Notes: generated by a model not told the origin, from the letters alone. A DNA stretch of 64,000 bases from Burkholderia sp. WAC0059 (GCF_002870125.1 NZ_PNEO01000001.1:248001-312000), one strand, 5' to 3'. Shown: positions 27,165 to 36,568, numbered from the stretch's first letter. Program-made: numbers and translations.

Positions 27165-28172
27165 ATGTGGCATCTTCCTGCCGCCATTCCGCCCGAATTC
27201 GACGCCGGGGTGGTTTTTCTCTGTGTGCTCATCACGCAACTGGGCGTGCCGGTGCCGGCCGCGCCGGTGCTCGTCATCGCGGGCACGATGGCGGCGCTCG
27301 GCGAGGCATCGTATCTGCATCTGCTCGCGGCGGCCGTGTCGGCGACGATGCTGGCCGATTCGCTCTGGTTCGCGGCCGGCCGCATGCGCGGGCGCCGTCT
27401 GCTCAACGCCCTCGTGCGCTATTCGCTCTCGCTCGACACGACGCTGCGCGTCGCGCGCAACGTGTTCGAGCGCCACGGCGCGCCGATCCTCTCGGTCTCG
27501 AAGTTCGTGCCCGGTCTCGGGCTCATCTGCGCACCGCTGCTCGGCACGACCTCGGTCGAGGTGCGGGTCTTCCTGCTTTGGGACGCCGTGGGCGCGACGC
27601 TCTGGGCGGGCCTGTGGCTGCTCGGCGGCGCGGCGCTGAACGCGCAGATCGTGCGTTTCGTGCTGTTCGTGCGCGCCAACGGGGGCACGATCTTCGACGT
27701 GCTCGTCGTCGCGGCGCTCCTGTTCCTCGCTTATCGCTGGGCCCGCCGCCTGCAATTCCGGCACTGGCTCAGGCACCACCGCATCGGCCCCGACGAGCTC
27801 GACGCCATGCTGCGCTCGGAGCGGCCGCCCATCGTGCTCGACGCGCGGCCGCAGAGCGTGCGGGAAAAGGAGTCGTACCGGATTCCGGGCGCGCGCCCGC
27901 TCAATCTCGATTCGGACGAGCCGCTCGAACCCGAGCTGATCGCGCGGCCCATCGTCGTCTACTGCGTGTGCCCGAACGAGGCCACGGCCAAGCGCATCGT
28001 GCACCAGTTGCGCAGCAAGCACATCTACCACGCGCACGCGCTCAAGGGCGGGCTCGACGCCTGGGAGCGGCGGGGCTACCCGGTCGAGCCGCTTTCCTCG
28101 GACTTCTATCCGGCCTACGCGATCGAGACGCCCGACGACGAATTCACGGTGCGCGCGAGCCTGTCCGAATGA
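27165..28172 (+). CDS. DedA-family membrane protein fused to a rhodanese domain
   Basis: A 335-residue two-domain protein. Residues about 1-190 are a DedA/SNARE-associated membrane domain (QLGVPVPAAPVLVIAGTMAALGE split over its first helices, and SKFVPGLGLICAPLLG, the conserved F/Y-x-R/P-G-x segment). Residues about 205-315 form a cytoplasmic rhodanese domain with active-loop cysteines at 267 and 269 (YCVCPNEATA). DedA proteins act in envelope lipid flipping and proton-motive-force maintenance. The rhodanese module suggests sulfur or redox sensing, but the substrate is unknown. Confidence 0.88.
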   Translation: MWHLPAAIPPEFDAGVVFLCVLITQLGVPVPAAPVLVIAGTMAALGEASYLHLLAAAVSATMLADSLWFAAGRMRGRRLLNALVRYSLSLDTTLRVARNVFERHGAPILSVSKFVPGLGLICAPLLGTTSVEVRVFLLWDAVGATLWAGLWLLGGAALNAQIVRFVLFVRANGGTIFDVLVVAALLFLAYRWARRLQFRHWLRHHRIGPDELDAMLRSERPPIVLDARPQSVREKESYRIPGARPLNLDSDEPLEPELIARPIVVYCVCPNEATAKRIVHQLRSKHIYHAHALKGGLDAWERRGYPVEPLSSDFYPAYAIETPDDEFTVRASLSE

Positions 28173-28200
28173 CGGCACGGGCACGCGCCTGCGCGCCGAT

Positions 28201-29466
28201 TCACGCAGCGGCCGTGTTGCGCGCCGGCCTCGCGGGCCAGTCGCGCTTGACGAACTGCAGCACGACGAAGCACAGCGCCCCGACGGCGAGCGCGCCGGTC
28301 ATGAACAGGAATCCGCCCGTGAACGACGAGGTCGCGGCCACGAAGTAGCCGACGACGATCGGCGCGAAGAAGCCGCCGATCTGCCCGGCGCAGTTGACGA
28401 GCCCCGAGAACGCGCCGCGCAGGCTCTCGGGCGTCAGGTCGAGCACGACCGACCAGACCGGTCCGAACCCGCCGTAGAGGAAGAAGCCGGCCGCCGAGAG
28501 GCCGATCACGCTTTGCACGGGGCCGGCGGCGCGGCAGGTCAGGTAGAGGCACAGCGCCGAGGCCGCGTAGGTCGCCGCGACGAGCAGGCAGCGTTGCCGG
28601 TAGAGCACGTGGCTGCCCAGCCAGCCGAACGCGAGCAGGCCGGCGGCGCCCGCGAGGTAGGGCGCCGCGGCGGCGAAGCCGAGCGCCTTCAGTTCGATGT
28701 GCCGCGCCATCGCGAGATAGCTCGGCATCCAGCCGATGTACCCCCAGAACGCGACGTTGAACGCCAGGTAGGCGACGAGCATGAACCACGCCGCCGGCTG
28801 CCGCGCGATGGCCGCGAAGCGGCCGCCCGAAGGCGCGGATGCGGCGGCGGCCGGCGTGGCCGGTGTCGTCGTTTCCGGCGGCGGCGCGGCGGGGCGCTTC
28901 GGTGCGCGCGGCATCACGATCGCGATCAGCACCGCCATGACGATGCCGGGCAGCGCGAGCCAGCGGAACATGCCCTGCCAGCCCGTGTCGACCAGGAGCC
29001 AGACGGCGACGGGCGCGACGAACGCGGGGCCGAGCGCGAGCGACGACAGATAGACGCCGTTGGCCGTCGAGCGCTCGTGCGGCGGGAAATAATCGCCGAT
29101 CGACTTGAAGCCCGGCGCGATCGAGAGCCCTTCGGCCGTGCCGAACAGCACGCGCGCGACGATCAGCAGCGCGAACGTCGAGACGAAGCCCGTCATGCCG
29201 GTGAAGACGCTCCAGAGAATCGGGCTCACGACGAGCAGGCGTTTCGCGCCGAAGCGATCGGCGAGGTGGCCGCCCGGAATCTGCGCGAGCGCGTAGCCGG
29301 CCGTGAACGCCGCGAGCACGAAGCCGAAGCGGTCGGGTCGGATCGACAGCGCCTTCATCATGGTCGGCGCGGCCAGCGAGAGGTTGATGCGGTCCAGATA
29401 GTTGACGAACTGGAGCAGCCAGATCATCAACAGCACCTTGTATTTGTCGGCGAGGCGCGGCGTCAT
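28201..29466 (-). CDS. MFS transporter, anion:cation symporter-like
   Basis: A 421-residue, 12-helix transporter. The N-terminal NYLDRINLSLAAPTM and the loop motif GGHLADRFGAKR are typical of the ACS family (organic-acid, phthalate or glucarate-type uptake). A Pro/Ala-rich cytoplasmic loop of about 40 residues separates the two halves. Its ATG overlaps the stop of the upstream DHA2 gene by 4 nt (ATGA), so both are translated from one message. An uptake-type and an efflux-type carrier in one operon is a slightly unusual pairing. The substrate is unknown. Confidence 0.87.
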   Translation of the reverse strand: MTPRLADKYKVLLMIWLLQFVNYLDRINLSLAAPTMMKALSIRPDRFGFVLAAFTAGYALAQIPGGHLADRFGAKRLLVVSPILWSVFTGMTGFVSTFALLIVARVLFGTAEGLSIAPGFKSIGDYFPPHERSTANGVYLSSLALGPAFVAPVAVWLLVDTGWQGMFRWLALPGIVMAVLIAIVMPRAPKRPAAPPPETTTPATPAAAASAPSGGRFAAIARQPAAWFMLVAYLAFNVAFWGYIGWMPSYLAMARHIELKALGFAAAAPYLAGAAGLLAFGWLGSHVLYRQRCLLVAATYAASALCLYLTCRAAGPVQSVIGLSAAGFFLYGGFGPVWSVVLDLTPESLRGAFSGLVNCAGQIGGFFAPIVVGYFVAATSSFTGGFLFMTGALAVGALCFVVLQFVKRDWPARPARNTAAA

Positions 29467-30905
29467 CGGGAGCCAGCCCCCTGGCGGCGCGAGCCGCCGC
29501 CGACGTTCTGGCCCGCGTCGGACGCCATCCGCAGGTAGCCCCAGACCGAGAGCAGCGTGAGCACGCCGGCCAGCAGGAACGCGAGGCGGAAGTCGTCGAG
29601 CGTGAACGCGTGCGCGCCGCCCGCCTCGCCGTTCACGCGCGTCGCCACGCGCAGCGCGACCGCGCCGAACGCGATGCCGAGGCCGTTGGTCATCTGCATG
29701 GCCGCGCTCCAGAGCGTGCTCGCGGCGCTCATCTGCGGCTGGGCGACGTCGGCGTAGGCCAGCGTGGCGAGCGTCGAGAACTGCATCGAGCGCGTCACGC
29801 CGTAGACGAACACGATCGCGAGCACCACGGCGAGCGGCACCTGCGGCGTGAGCAGGCCGCAGGCGATCGTGAAGAGGCCCGCGAGCGCGACGTCGACGAT
29901 CGAGACGAGCTTGAAGCCGTAGCGCTGCAGGATGCGCGTCGTGAGCGCCTTCATGCCGAGGTTGCCGAGCGCGCTCGCGAGCAGCAGCAGGCCGGACTTG
30001 AACGCCGAGAGGCCGAAGCCGATCTGGAACAGGAGCGGCATCAGATAGGGCACCGCGCCGATGCCGATGCGCGTGACCGAGCCCGTGACGACCGTGACCG
30101 AGAAGGTCGGAATCTTGAGCGTGGAGACGTCGACGAGCGGATGCGCGTGGCGCTTCGCGTGCCGGAACGCGAGGTAGCCCACCGCGATGCCGGCGGCCAC
30201 GATGGCGGTCGCGGCCCACGGGTTCGAACCGGGCTGGCTCGCGAGCTCGGCGCCGTACAGGATCGCCGTCAGCGTCGCGCCGCTCAGCGCGAGGCCGGCG
30301 AGGTCGAGCGGCCGGCGCGCCTCGCCGCGCAGGTTCGGCACGAGCGCCATGGTCGCGATCAGCGCCGCGATGCCGAACGGCACGTTGAGCAGGAAGATCC
30401 AGCGCCACGACGTGTAGGTCGTGATGAAGCCGCCCACGGGCGGGCCGACCACGGGCGCGGCGATGGCGGGCCAGGTGATGGTCGAGATGGCCTGCATCAG
30501 GCGGCTTTTCTCGGTGCTGCGCACGACGACGAGGCGCCCGACGGGCACCATCATCGCGCCGCCGATGCCCTGCAACAGTCGCGCGGCCGTGAACTCCGCC
30601 ACGTTCTGCGAGAGCCCGCAGAGCACCGACGCAACGGTGAACGTGACGATGGCGCTGAAGAACACGGTGCGCGAGCCGTAGCGGTCCGCCACCCAGCCGC
30701 TCACGGGAATGAAGATGGCGAGCGAGAGCATGTAGGCCGTCATGCCGATGCTCAGGCTGTTCGGCCCGACGCCGAACGAGCGGGCCATTTGCGGCAGCGC
30801 CGTGGCGAGAACCGTCGTGTCGAGGTACTCCATGAAGAACGTCGCCGCGACGACGTAGGGCAGCCAGGCGGTCAGTGCTGCGCGCGGCGCGGGGGCCGTC
30901 GTCAT
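29463..30905 (-). CDS. DHA2-family MFS efflux transporter
   Basis: A 480-residue, about 14-helix multidrug-type transporter. It has MEYLDTTVLATALPQMA in helix 1, GWVADRYGSRTVF as motif A, and APVVGPPVGGFIT as motif C. The start at 30905 is preceded by AAGGAGG. It shares long stretches of identity-like sequence with the transporter at 23726-25129 (for example QGIGGAMMVPVGR), so the two are probably paralogues. It is the first gene of a two-gene leftward operon, divergent from the aldo/keto reductase. Confidence 0.88.
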   Translation of the reverse strand: MTTAPAPRAALTAWLPYVVAATFFMEYLDTTVLATALPQMARSFGVGPNSLSIGMTAYMLSLAIFIPVSGWVADRYGSRTVFFSAIVTFTVASVLCGLSQNVAEFTAARLLQGIGGAMMVPVGRLVVVRSTEKSRLMQAISTITWPAIAAPVVGPPVGGFITTYTSWRWIFLLNVPFGIAALIATMALVPNLRGEARRPLDLAGLALSGATLTAILYGAELASQPGSNPWAATAIVAAGIAVGYLAFRHAKRHAHPLVDVSTLKIPTFSVTVVTGSVTRIGIGAVPYLMPLLFQIGFGLSAFKSGLLLLASALGNLGMKALTTRILQRYGFKLVSIVDVALAGLFTIACGLLTPQVPLAVVLAIVFVYGVTRSMQFSTLATLAYADVAQPQMSAASTLWSAAMQMTNGLGIAFGAVALRVATRVNGEAGGAHAFTLDDFRLAFLLAGVLTLLSVWGYLRMASDAGQNVGGGSRRQGAGSR

Positions 30906-31359
30906 CGCGCCTCCTTGCCGCGCGCGCGGAGCGGGTTCTGCTTGCGATCGGTCATCGGGAATCCGGGTCGGTCTTGTCGGTGCGGCGCGCTTGCGGATGC
31001 GATCGACGTTTCGTCGACATTTCGTCGACGTCGTGCCGGCCGTCGCGGCCAGGGTGCGTATCCGGCGCAAGCCGCACGCGCATCGAATGTCGTTCGGGCG
31101 TAAGCCGCGGTGCGGCGCACGGTTTTTTCGGGCGCGCCGGCCGCTTCGCGATGCGGGCCTGGCGGTGCGAAGGCGACAGTTTCCACTACGCGGGCGCGTC
31201 TGTACAGCGCCGCGCGCGCGATGCGGTATGCGGGATGCGCGCGAGGTACGCGGCGCTCGCGCCGTGCGGCGCGACGCCTGCGCGGGCGGCGGCAGAGTCG
31301 CGCGTACGCGCGTACACTGACTGCCCTTTCGTCAACGACACTCCGATGGAGGTTTCACG
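30906..31359. other. Divergent intergenic region with tandem 11-bp repeats
   Basis: It separates the leftward MFS operon from the rightward aldo/keto reductase gene. TTTCGTCGAC occurs at 31009-31018 and again at 31020-31029 (11-bp period), with a related GATCGAC at 31001-31007. This spacing of one helical turn suggests a protein-binding site. No gene is recognised in the rest. Confidence 0.4.
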
Positions 31360-32385
31360 ATGGAACATCGATTTCTGGGCAAATCAGGCTTCAAGGTGCC
31401 GGTGCTGAGCTTCGGTACCGGCACGTTCGGAGGCAAGGGCGAATTCTTTCAGGCGTGGGGTTCGACCGATGTCGCCGAGGCGCGGCGCCTCGTCGACATC
31501 TGCCTCGAAGCGGGCGTGACGATGTTCGACAGCGCCGACATCTATTCGGGCGGCGCGTCGGAATCGGTGCTCGGCGAGGCGCTCAAGGGACGGCGCGACA
31601 AGGTCATCGTCTCGACGAAGGCGACCTTCCGCTTCGACGACGGTCCCAACAGCGTGGGCTCGTCGCGCTTTCACCTGCGGCAGGCGGTCGACGCGGCGCT
31701 CAAGCGCCTGCAGACCGACTACATCGACCTGTTCCAGCTACACGGCTTCGACGCGAAGACGCCGGTGGAGGAAGTGCTCTCGACGCTCGACGACCTCGTG
31801 CGCGCGGGCAAGATTCTCTACACGGGCGTGTCGAACTTCTCGGGCTGGCACCTGATGAAGTCGCTGGACGTAGCCGACCGCTACGGCTATCCGCGCTACG
31901 TCGCCAACCAGACCTACTATTCGCTGATCGGCCGCGACTACGAATGGGAGCTGATGCAGCTCGGCCAGGACCAGGGCGTGGGCGCCGTGGTGTGGAGCCC
32001 GCTCGGCTGGGGCCGGCTGACGGGCAAGATCCGGCGCGGCCAGCCGCTGCCGGAAAAGAGCCGTCTGCACAAGACGGCGGAACAGGGGCCGCCGGTGCCG
32101 GACGAGTACCTGTTCCGCGTCGTCGACGCGCTCGACGAGATCGCGAAGGAAACCGGCAAGACCATTCCGCAGATCGCGTTGAACTGGCTGCTGCAGCGGC
32201 CGACCGTCGCCACGGTGCTGATCGGCGCGCGCGACGAGGCGCAACTGCGCCAGAACCTCGGCGCGGTGGGCTGGAACCTCACGCCCGAGCAGGTCGCGAA
32301 GCTCGACGCCGCGAGCGCGGTCCGGCCGGCCTACCCGTACTGGCATCAGGAAGGCTTCGCCGAGCGCAATCCGTTCCCGGTGTGA
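31360..32385 (+). CDS. Aldo/keto reductase
   Basis: A 341-residue NADPH-dependent carbonyl reductase with a TIM-barrel fold. The catalytic tetrad can be placed: Asp and Tyr in FDSADIYSGGASE, Lys in VSTKATFRF, His in DLFQLHGFD. The C-terminal cofactor-binding segment VLIGARDEAQLRQNLGA is standard. It resembles the YajO/PhdYeFN-type bacterial AKR group. GATGGAGG precedes the start. A strong terminator follows, so it is probably monocistronic. The physiological substrate is unknown. Confidence 0.92.
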   Translation: MEHRFLGKSGFKVPVLSFGTGTFGGKGEFFQAWGSTDVAEARRLVDICLEAGVTMFDSADIYSGGASESVLGEALKGRRDKVIVSTKATFRFDDGPNSVGSSRFHLRQAVDAALKRLQTDYIDLFQLHGFDAKTPVEEVLSTLDDLVRAGKILYTGVSNFSGWHLMKSLDVADRYGYPRYVANQTYYSLIGRDYEWELMQLGQDQGVGAVVWSPLGWGRLTGKIRRGQPLPEKSRLHKTAEQGPPVPDEYLFRVVDALDEIAKETGKTIPQIALNWLLQRPTVATVLIGARDEAQLRQNLGAVGWNLTPEQVAKLDAASAVRPAYPYWHQEGFAERNPFPV

Positions 32386-32420
32386 CGGCACAACAAGGCC
32401 CGCGCGACGCGGGCTGCGCG

Positions 32421-32459
32421 ACGGCCGCTCCGACTGCAACGTCGGGCGGCCGTTTTTTT
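32421..32459 (+). terminator. Rho-independent terminator after the aldo/keto reductase gene
   Basis: ACGGCCGC pairs with GCGGCCGT, continued inward by CCGAC/GTCGG past a one-base bulge, and seven T follow at 32453-32459. This is the clearest intrinsic terminator in the window. Confidence 0.88.
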
Positions 32460-32633
32460 GCCTCGCTGCATCGAGCGGTCGACACGTCAAATTCGGCAGC
32501 GCGAAATTCATAGCAGAAAAAACTCGAAGCCGCGCATTGACCCGTGCGGGTCTCGCCACGCATGATGCCTACCCGGCGAGCGCATTGCGCGCGCTCTTTT
32601 TCGGGGTATTTCGGGGTTTCGGAGGGCGAGGAA

Positions 32634-33653
32634 TTGAAACATAAACAAGACGACGATCGCATCGAAAGCGGCCCGCGCCGCAACCTGCTCAAGGCCGCGA
32701 CGGGGGCGGTCGCATTCGGCGCGCTGAGAGGCGCGGGCGGCCTCGGCGCGCTGTCGGCGCTCGCGGTTAGCGTGCCGGCCCGCGCGCAAGGCGGCAAGAC
32801 GCTGCGCATCGGCTTCCAGAAGTACGGAAACTTCGTGGTTCTGAAGGCGCGCGGAACGCTCGAGAAGCGTCTCGCCGCGCAGGGCTGGAGCGTGCAGTGG
32901 TTCGAATTTCCGGGCGGCCCGCAACTGCTCGAAGGCCTGAATGCCGGCGCCGTCGACGTCGGCACGGTCGGCGAAACGCCGCCGATCTTCGCCCAGGCCG
33001 GCGGCGTCGATTTCGTCTACGCGGGCCGCGAGCCGCCCGCGCCGAAGGCCGAGGCCATCGTCGTGCCGCACGGTTCGTCGATCCGCACGCCGGCCGATCT
33101 GCGCGGCAAGCGCGTCGCGCTGAACCAGGGGTCGAACGTCCACTATCTGCTCGTCGAGGCGTTGCGGCACGCGAACGTCGGCTACAACGAGATCGAGCCC
33201 GTCTATCTCGCGCCAGCCGACGCGCGTGCCGCGTTCGCGAACGGCAGCGTCGACGCGTGGGCGATCTGGGATCCGTACTTCGCCGCCGCCGAGCGCCAGC
33301 TCAATGCGCGTTCGATCGCCGACGGCACGGGGCTCGTGCGCAACACGCAGTATTACCTGTCGAGCCGCAAGTTCGCCGTGGCGCAGCCGCAGATCGTTCA
33401 CGCGCTGCTCGACGAGGTGGCCCAGGTCGACGCCTGGGCGCGCGGCAACATTCCGGCCGTGGCGGCCCAGCTTTCGCCGCTCGTCGATCTCGATCCCGCG
33501 ACGCTCGAACTTGCGCTCGGACGCACGTCCTACGGCGTGTTTCCGGTGGACAGCGCGACGCTGGCCTACCAGCAGCAGATCGCCGACACGTTCACCGCGC
33601 TGAAGCTGATTCCGAAGAAGATCGTCGTCACCGAGACGCGCTGGCAGACGTAA
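32634..33653 (+). CDS. ssuA: Aliphatic sulfonate/taurine-type ABC transporter substrate-binding protein, Tat-type signal
   Basis: A 339-residue SsuA/NMT1-like periplasmic binding protein for sulfonates. I chose a TTG start at 32634 because GGAGG lies about 8 bp before it; a GTG 90 bp upstream is the alternative but would put an odd extension ahead of the signal. The N-terminus has a twin-arginine motif (GPRRNLLKAATG) then a hydrophobic run ending in ARAQ. Typical motifs are LNAGAVDVGTVGETPP and GKRVALNQGSNVHYLL. Its last 26 nt overlap, tail to tail, the end of the ATPase gene on the other strand. It is a second binding protein for the adjacent importer, or serves another one. Confidence 0.87.
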   Translation: MKHKQDDDRIESGPRRNLLKAATGAVAFGALRGAGGLGALSALAVSVPARAQGGKTLRIGFQKYGNFVVLKARGTLEKRLAAQGWSVQWFEFPGGPQLLEGLNAGAVDVGTVGETPPIFAQAGGVDFVYAGREPPAPKAEAIVVPHGSSIRTPADLRGKRVALNQGSNVHYLLVEALRHANVGYNEIEPVYLAPADARAAFANGSVDAWAIWDPYFAAAERQLNARSIADGTGLVRNTQYYLSSRKFAVAQPQIVHALLDEVAQVDAWARGNIPAVAAQLSPLVDLDPATLELALGRTSYGVFPVDSATLAYQQQIADTFTALKLIPKKIVVTETRWQT

Positions 33654-34416
33654 GCGCGTCGAGCCGTTCCAGCAGGTCGGCGCGCAATGTCGCGAGCAGC
33701 GGATCGCGCCGGTCTCGCGGCCGGGGGCGATCCACGCGGATCGCGTGCTCGATGCGCCCCGGCGCCGCGCCCATGAGCAGCACGCGGTCGCTCAGGTAGA
33801 GGGCCTCGTCGAGGTCGTGCGTGACGACGAGCGCGCTCGTGCGGTGCGCCTGCACGAGGGCGAGCAGCAGGGCCTGGAGCCGCATGCGCGTCATCGCGTC
33901 GACGGCGCTGAACGGCTCGTCGAGCAGCAGCAGGTCCGGTTGCGAGAACAGTCCGCGCGCGATGGCGACGCGTTGCGCCATGCCGCCCGAGAGCGCCGCC
34001 GGCAGGGTCCGTTCGTGGCCGGCGAGGCCCACTTCGGCAAGCAGCGGCGCGACGCGCGGATCGCGTCCGCCGTGCCGGCCCGCGGCGAAGCCGACGTTGT
34101 CGGCCACGCTGAGCCACGGCAGCAGGCGCGGCTCCTGGAAGATGACGCCGATCCGCTCCGACGGTCCGCGCTGCACGGCGCCGTCGAGACGGACCTCGCC
34201 GCGATACTGCGCGTCGAGTCCCGCGATGATCCGCAGCAATGTGCTCTTGCCGCAGCCGCTCGGGCCGACGAGGCTGACGATCTCGCCGCGCGCGAGATCG
34301 AACGCGATGCGCGAAAGCACCGTGCGCTGCGCGTACTGCTTCGCGCCGACCCGGATCTGGAGTAGTTCGTCCGGATGGTCGGTGACCGCGCGATGTGCGG
34401 GGGCGTTGCCCGTCAT
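33628..34416 (-). CDS. ssuB: Sulfonate/taurine-type ABC transporter ATP-binding protein
   Basis: A 262-residue ABC ATPase powering sulfonate import. It has Walker A GPSGCGKST, Q-loop FQEPRLLPW (the EPRLLPW form is typical of SsuB/TauB), signature LSGGMAQRV, Walker B LLLLDEPFSAVD, and the switch His in VVTHDLDEALYLSDR. Its ATG overlaps the permease stop by 4 nt, so the order binding protein, permease, ATPase is one coupled operon reading left. Confidence 0.92.
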   Translation of the reverse strand: MTGNAPAHRAVTDHPDELLQIRVGAKQYAQRTVLSRIAFDLARGEIVSLVGPSGCGKSTLLRIIAGLDAQYRGEVRLDGAVQRGPSERIGVIFQEPRLLPWLSVADNVGFAAGRHGGRDPRVAPLLAEVGLAGHERTLPAALSGGMAQRVAIARGLFSQPDLLLLDEPFSAVDAMTRMRLQALLLALVQAHRTSALVVTHDLDEALYLSDRVLLMGAAPGRIEHAIRVDRPRPRDRRDPLLATLRADLLERLDALTSASASR

Positions 34417-35297
34417 GTCCGGTCTCCCGGCGTTTTGTCGAACGCGTCGCGCCAGCCGAGCAGCCGGTGTTCGAGCCAGCGCATCGCGCCGTCGGTCAGC
34501 TTGCCGAGCAATGCGAGCAGCAGGATCGCGCCGAACACGATATCGGGCCGCCCGGTTTCGCGGCCGTCACTGAGCAGATAGCCGAGTCCGCGCGTTGCGG
34601 CGATCAGTTCGGCCGCGACCATGAACATCCACGCGAGGCTCAGGCCCGTGCGCAATCCCGTGAAGATTTGCGGCAGCGCGGCCGGCAGCAGGATGCGCCG
34701 GAATAGCGCTACCGGGCCGAGGCGGTACACCCCGCCGAGCTCGACGAGCTTGCGGTCGACGCCGCGAATGCCGGCCACGACCGCGAGATGAATCGGAAAG
34801 AACGCGCCGATGGCGATGAGCGTGATCTTCGGCGCTTCGTCGATGCCCATCCAGAGCAGCAGCACCGGCACCCAGGCCAGCGACGGGATGGCGCGCAGCG
34901 CCTGGAACGACGGTTCGAAGAGCGCTTCGATGCGCCGGCTCAGGCCCATCGCGGCGCCGATCGCGAACGCGAGCGCGGCGCCGATGACGAAGCCCGAAAA
35001 CACGCGCAGTGTGCTCGCCCCGACGTGACGCGCGAGCCGCGCAAGGCCCATTTGCGCGAGGGTTTCGAAGATCGTCGTCGGCGCGGGCAGCAGATGGTCC
35101 GGGATGACCTGCGCGCGCACGAGCCCTTCGATCAGCGCCAGCAGCGCGACGGGCAGGAGCCAGCCCGCCACGCGCCAGCGCCGCAGGCGCGCCGGCGGCG
35201 GGGCCGGCGCGGTCTGCGGCGACGCATCGGGCGTGTCGTCGGCAGGCGTCTTTCCGTCGATCGCCAGGGCGTCGTCGGAGGGCATGGCCGTGCTCAC
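34413..35297 (-). CDS. ssuC: Sulfonate/taurine-type ABC transporter permease
   Basis: A 294-residue inner-membrane permease with six helices after a Pro/Ala-rich cytoplasmic N-terminus of about 45 residues. The EAA loop that contacts the ATPase is the stretch ELGGVYRLGPVALFRRILLP. The GTG at 35297 overlaps the binding-protein stop by 4 nt (GTGA) and is my choice; an ATG four codons later is possible. Function and family are clear from SsuC-like motifs such as AIPSLAWVPVLLLWMG. Confidence 0.9.
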   Translation of the reverse strand: MSTAMPSDDALAIDGKTPADDTPDASPQTAPAPPPARLRRWRVAGWLLPVALLALIEGLVRAQVIPDHLLPAPTTIFETLAQMGLARLARHVGASTLRVFSGFVIGAALAFAIGAAMGLSRRIEALFEPSFQALRAIPSLAWVPVLLLWMGIDEAPKITLIAIGAFFPIHLAVVAGIRGVDRKLVELGGVYRLGPVALFRRILLPAALPQIFTGLRTGLSLAWMFMVAAELIAATRGLGYLLSDGRETGRPDIVFGAILLLALLGKLTDGAMRWLEHRLLGWRDAFDKTPGDRT

Positions 35298-36298
35298 TGT
35301 CCGCGCGAGGCGGTCACGACAGGCTGGGCGAACTGCGGATCGATCAGCGTGTCGATCACCTTCGGCAGATCGGTGCCCGGCTTCACGAGTTGCTCGGCGC
35401 TCAGGATCGGCGCGGCGGCCTTGAGCGCGGCGATCTGCTGCGCGCCCGGCACCGGCTGGCTGAAGTCGGTGCGTTGCAGTTGCAGCTTCGCGACGGGCAG
35501 CGACACCTTCGATTCTTCGGCGACGATCTGCGCGGCTTCGTCCGGATGCGCGAGGATCCAGATGCGCGCCCGTTCGTAGACCTTCAGCACGCGCTCGAGC
35601 GCCTGCGGATACTGGTTGATGAACGCCTCGCGCGCGTCGAGGAAGCCGTAGGTGTTGAAGTTGACGTTGCGGTACAGCAGGCGCGCGCCGTCGTCGATCT
35701 GCGCGGCGGCCATGAGCGGATCGAGGCCGGCCCAGGCGTCCACCTGGCCGTTGAGCAGCGCGGTGCGGCCGTCCGGGTGCTGGAGGTTGACGATCTCCAC
35801 GTCGTCCTGGGTCAGGCCGATCGTCTGCAGCGCGCGCAGCGTGAACAGATACGGGTCGGTGCCGCTCGTGGCGGCGATCTTCTTGCCCTTGAGGTCGGCC
35901 AGCGTCTTGAGCGGCGAGTCCTTGCGCACGACGAGCGCGGTCCACTCGGGACGCGAGAATACGTAGACGGCGCGGATCGGGTTGCCGTTGGCGCGGCCGA
36001 GCACGGCGGCGAGGCCGGCCGTGGAGCCGATGTCGATGGCGTCGCTGTTCAGGTATTCGAGCGCGCGATTGCTGCCGAGGCTCAGCACCCACTGGATCTG
36101 CGTGTGATCGGGCCGGAACTCGTCCTCGAGCCAGCCGTAGCGCTTGATGACGAGGCTTTCGGGCGAATAGTAGGCGTAGTCGAGCCGGATTTCGGCGGGC
36201 ACGGCGCCCGCGGGCGCGGCATGCGCGCCGGCCGTGGCCGCGAGGGCGAGGCAGAGCAGCGCGACGCGGCGCAGCGCGCGATTCCAGAACCGCTTCAT
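35294..36298 (-). CDS. ssuA: Aliphatic sulfonate-type ABC transporter substrate-binding protein
   Basis: A 334-residue periplasmic binding protein with a Sec signal peptide ending at GAHA (about residue 27). LGSNRALEYLNSDAIDIGSTAGLA and GKKIAATSGTDPYLF are the usual ligand-binding segments of this family (the first given here as SDAIDIGSTAGLA in its core). It heads the leftward operon with permease and ATPase. The sequence differs clearly from the Tat-type binding protein encoded convergently at 32634, so the locus has two receptors and one translocator. Confidence 0.9.
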   Translation of the reverse strand: MKRFWNRALRRVALLCLALAATAGAHAAPAGAVPAEIRLDYAYYSPESLVIKRYGWLEDEFRPDHTQIQWVLSLGSNRALEYLNSDAIDIGSTAGLAAVLGRANGNPIRAVYVFSRPEWTALVVRKDSPLKTLADLKGKKIAATSGTDPYLFTLRALQTIGLTQDDVEIVNLQHPDGRTALLNGQVDAWAGLDPLMAAAQIDDGARLLYRNVNFNTYGFLDAREAFINQYPQALERVLKVYERARIWILAHPDEAAQIVAEESKVSLPVAKLQLQRTDFSQPVPGAQQIAALKAAAPILSAEQLVKPGTDLPKVIDTLIDPQFAQPVVTASRGQ

Positions 36299-36568
36299 GG
36301 ACAGGTCTCCCGTTGGTGGTCGTCAACTGTGTAATGGGCAGGCGACGTACTGTAGAGAAAGACGCCGTACCGACGAACCAACGAAAGATCACATGCAAAT
36401 CTGATGCGGCTATATCGGAGCCGGGCTCGCGTTCCGTACATCCAGATTACGGATCGGCCCGAAAAGCGATATTGTCGCCCTATTTGCGGCGCGGATCGGG
36501 CCGGCCGCATCGATCGCCGGACAGGGGTTCGAGGCGGACGTACAGACGATGAAAAAGGGAGAAACAGG

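Noticed and set aside
30991-31408. Several short open frames between the MFS operon and the aldo/keto reductase gene
   Set aside because: All are Arg-rich, mutually overlapping and without ribosome-binding sites or recognisable motifs.
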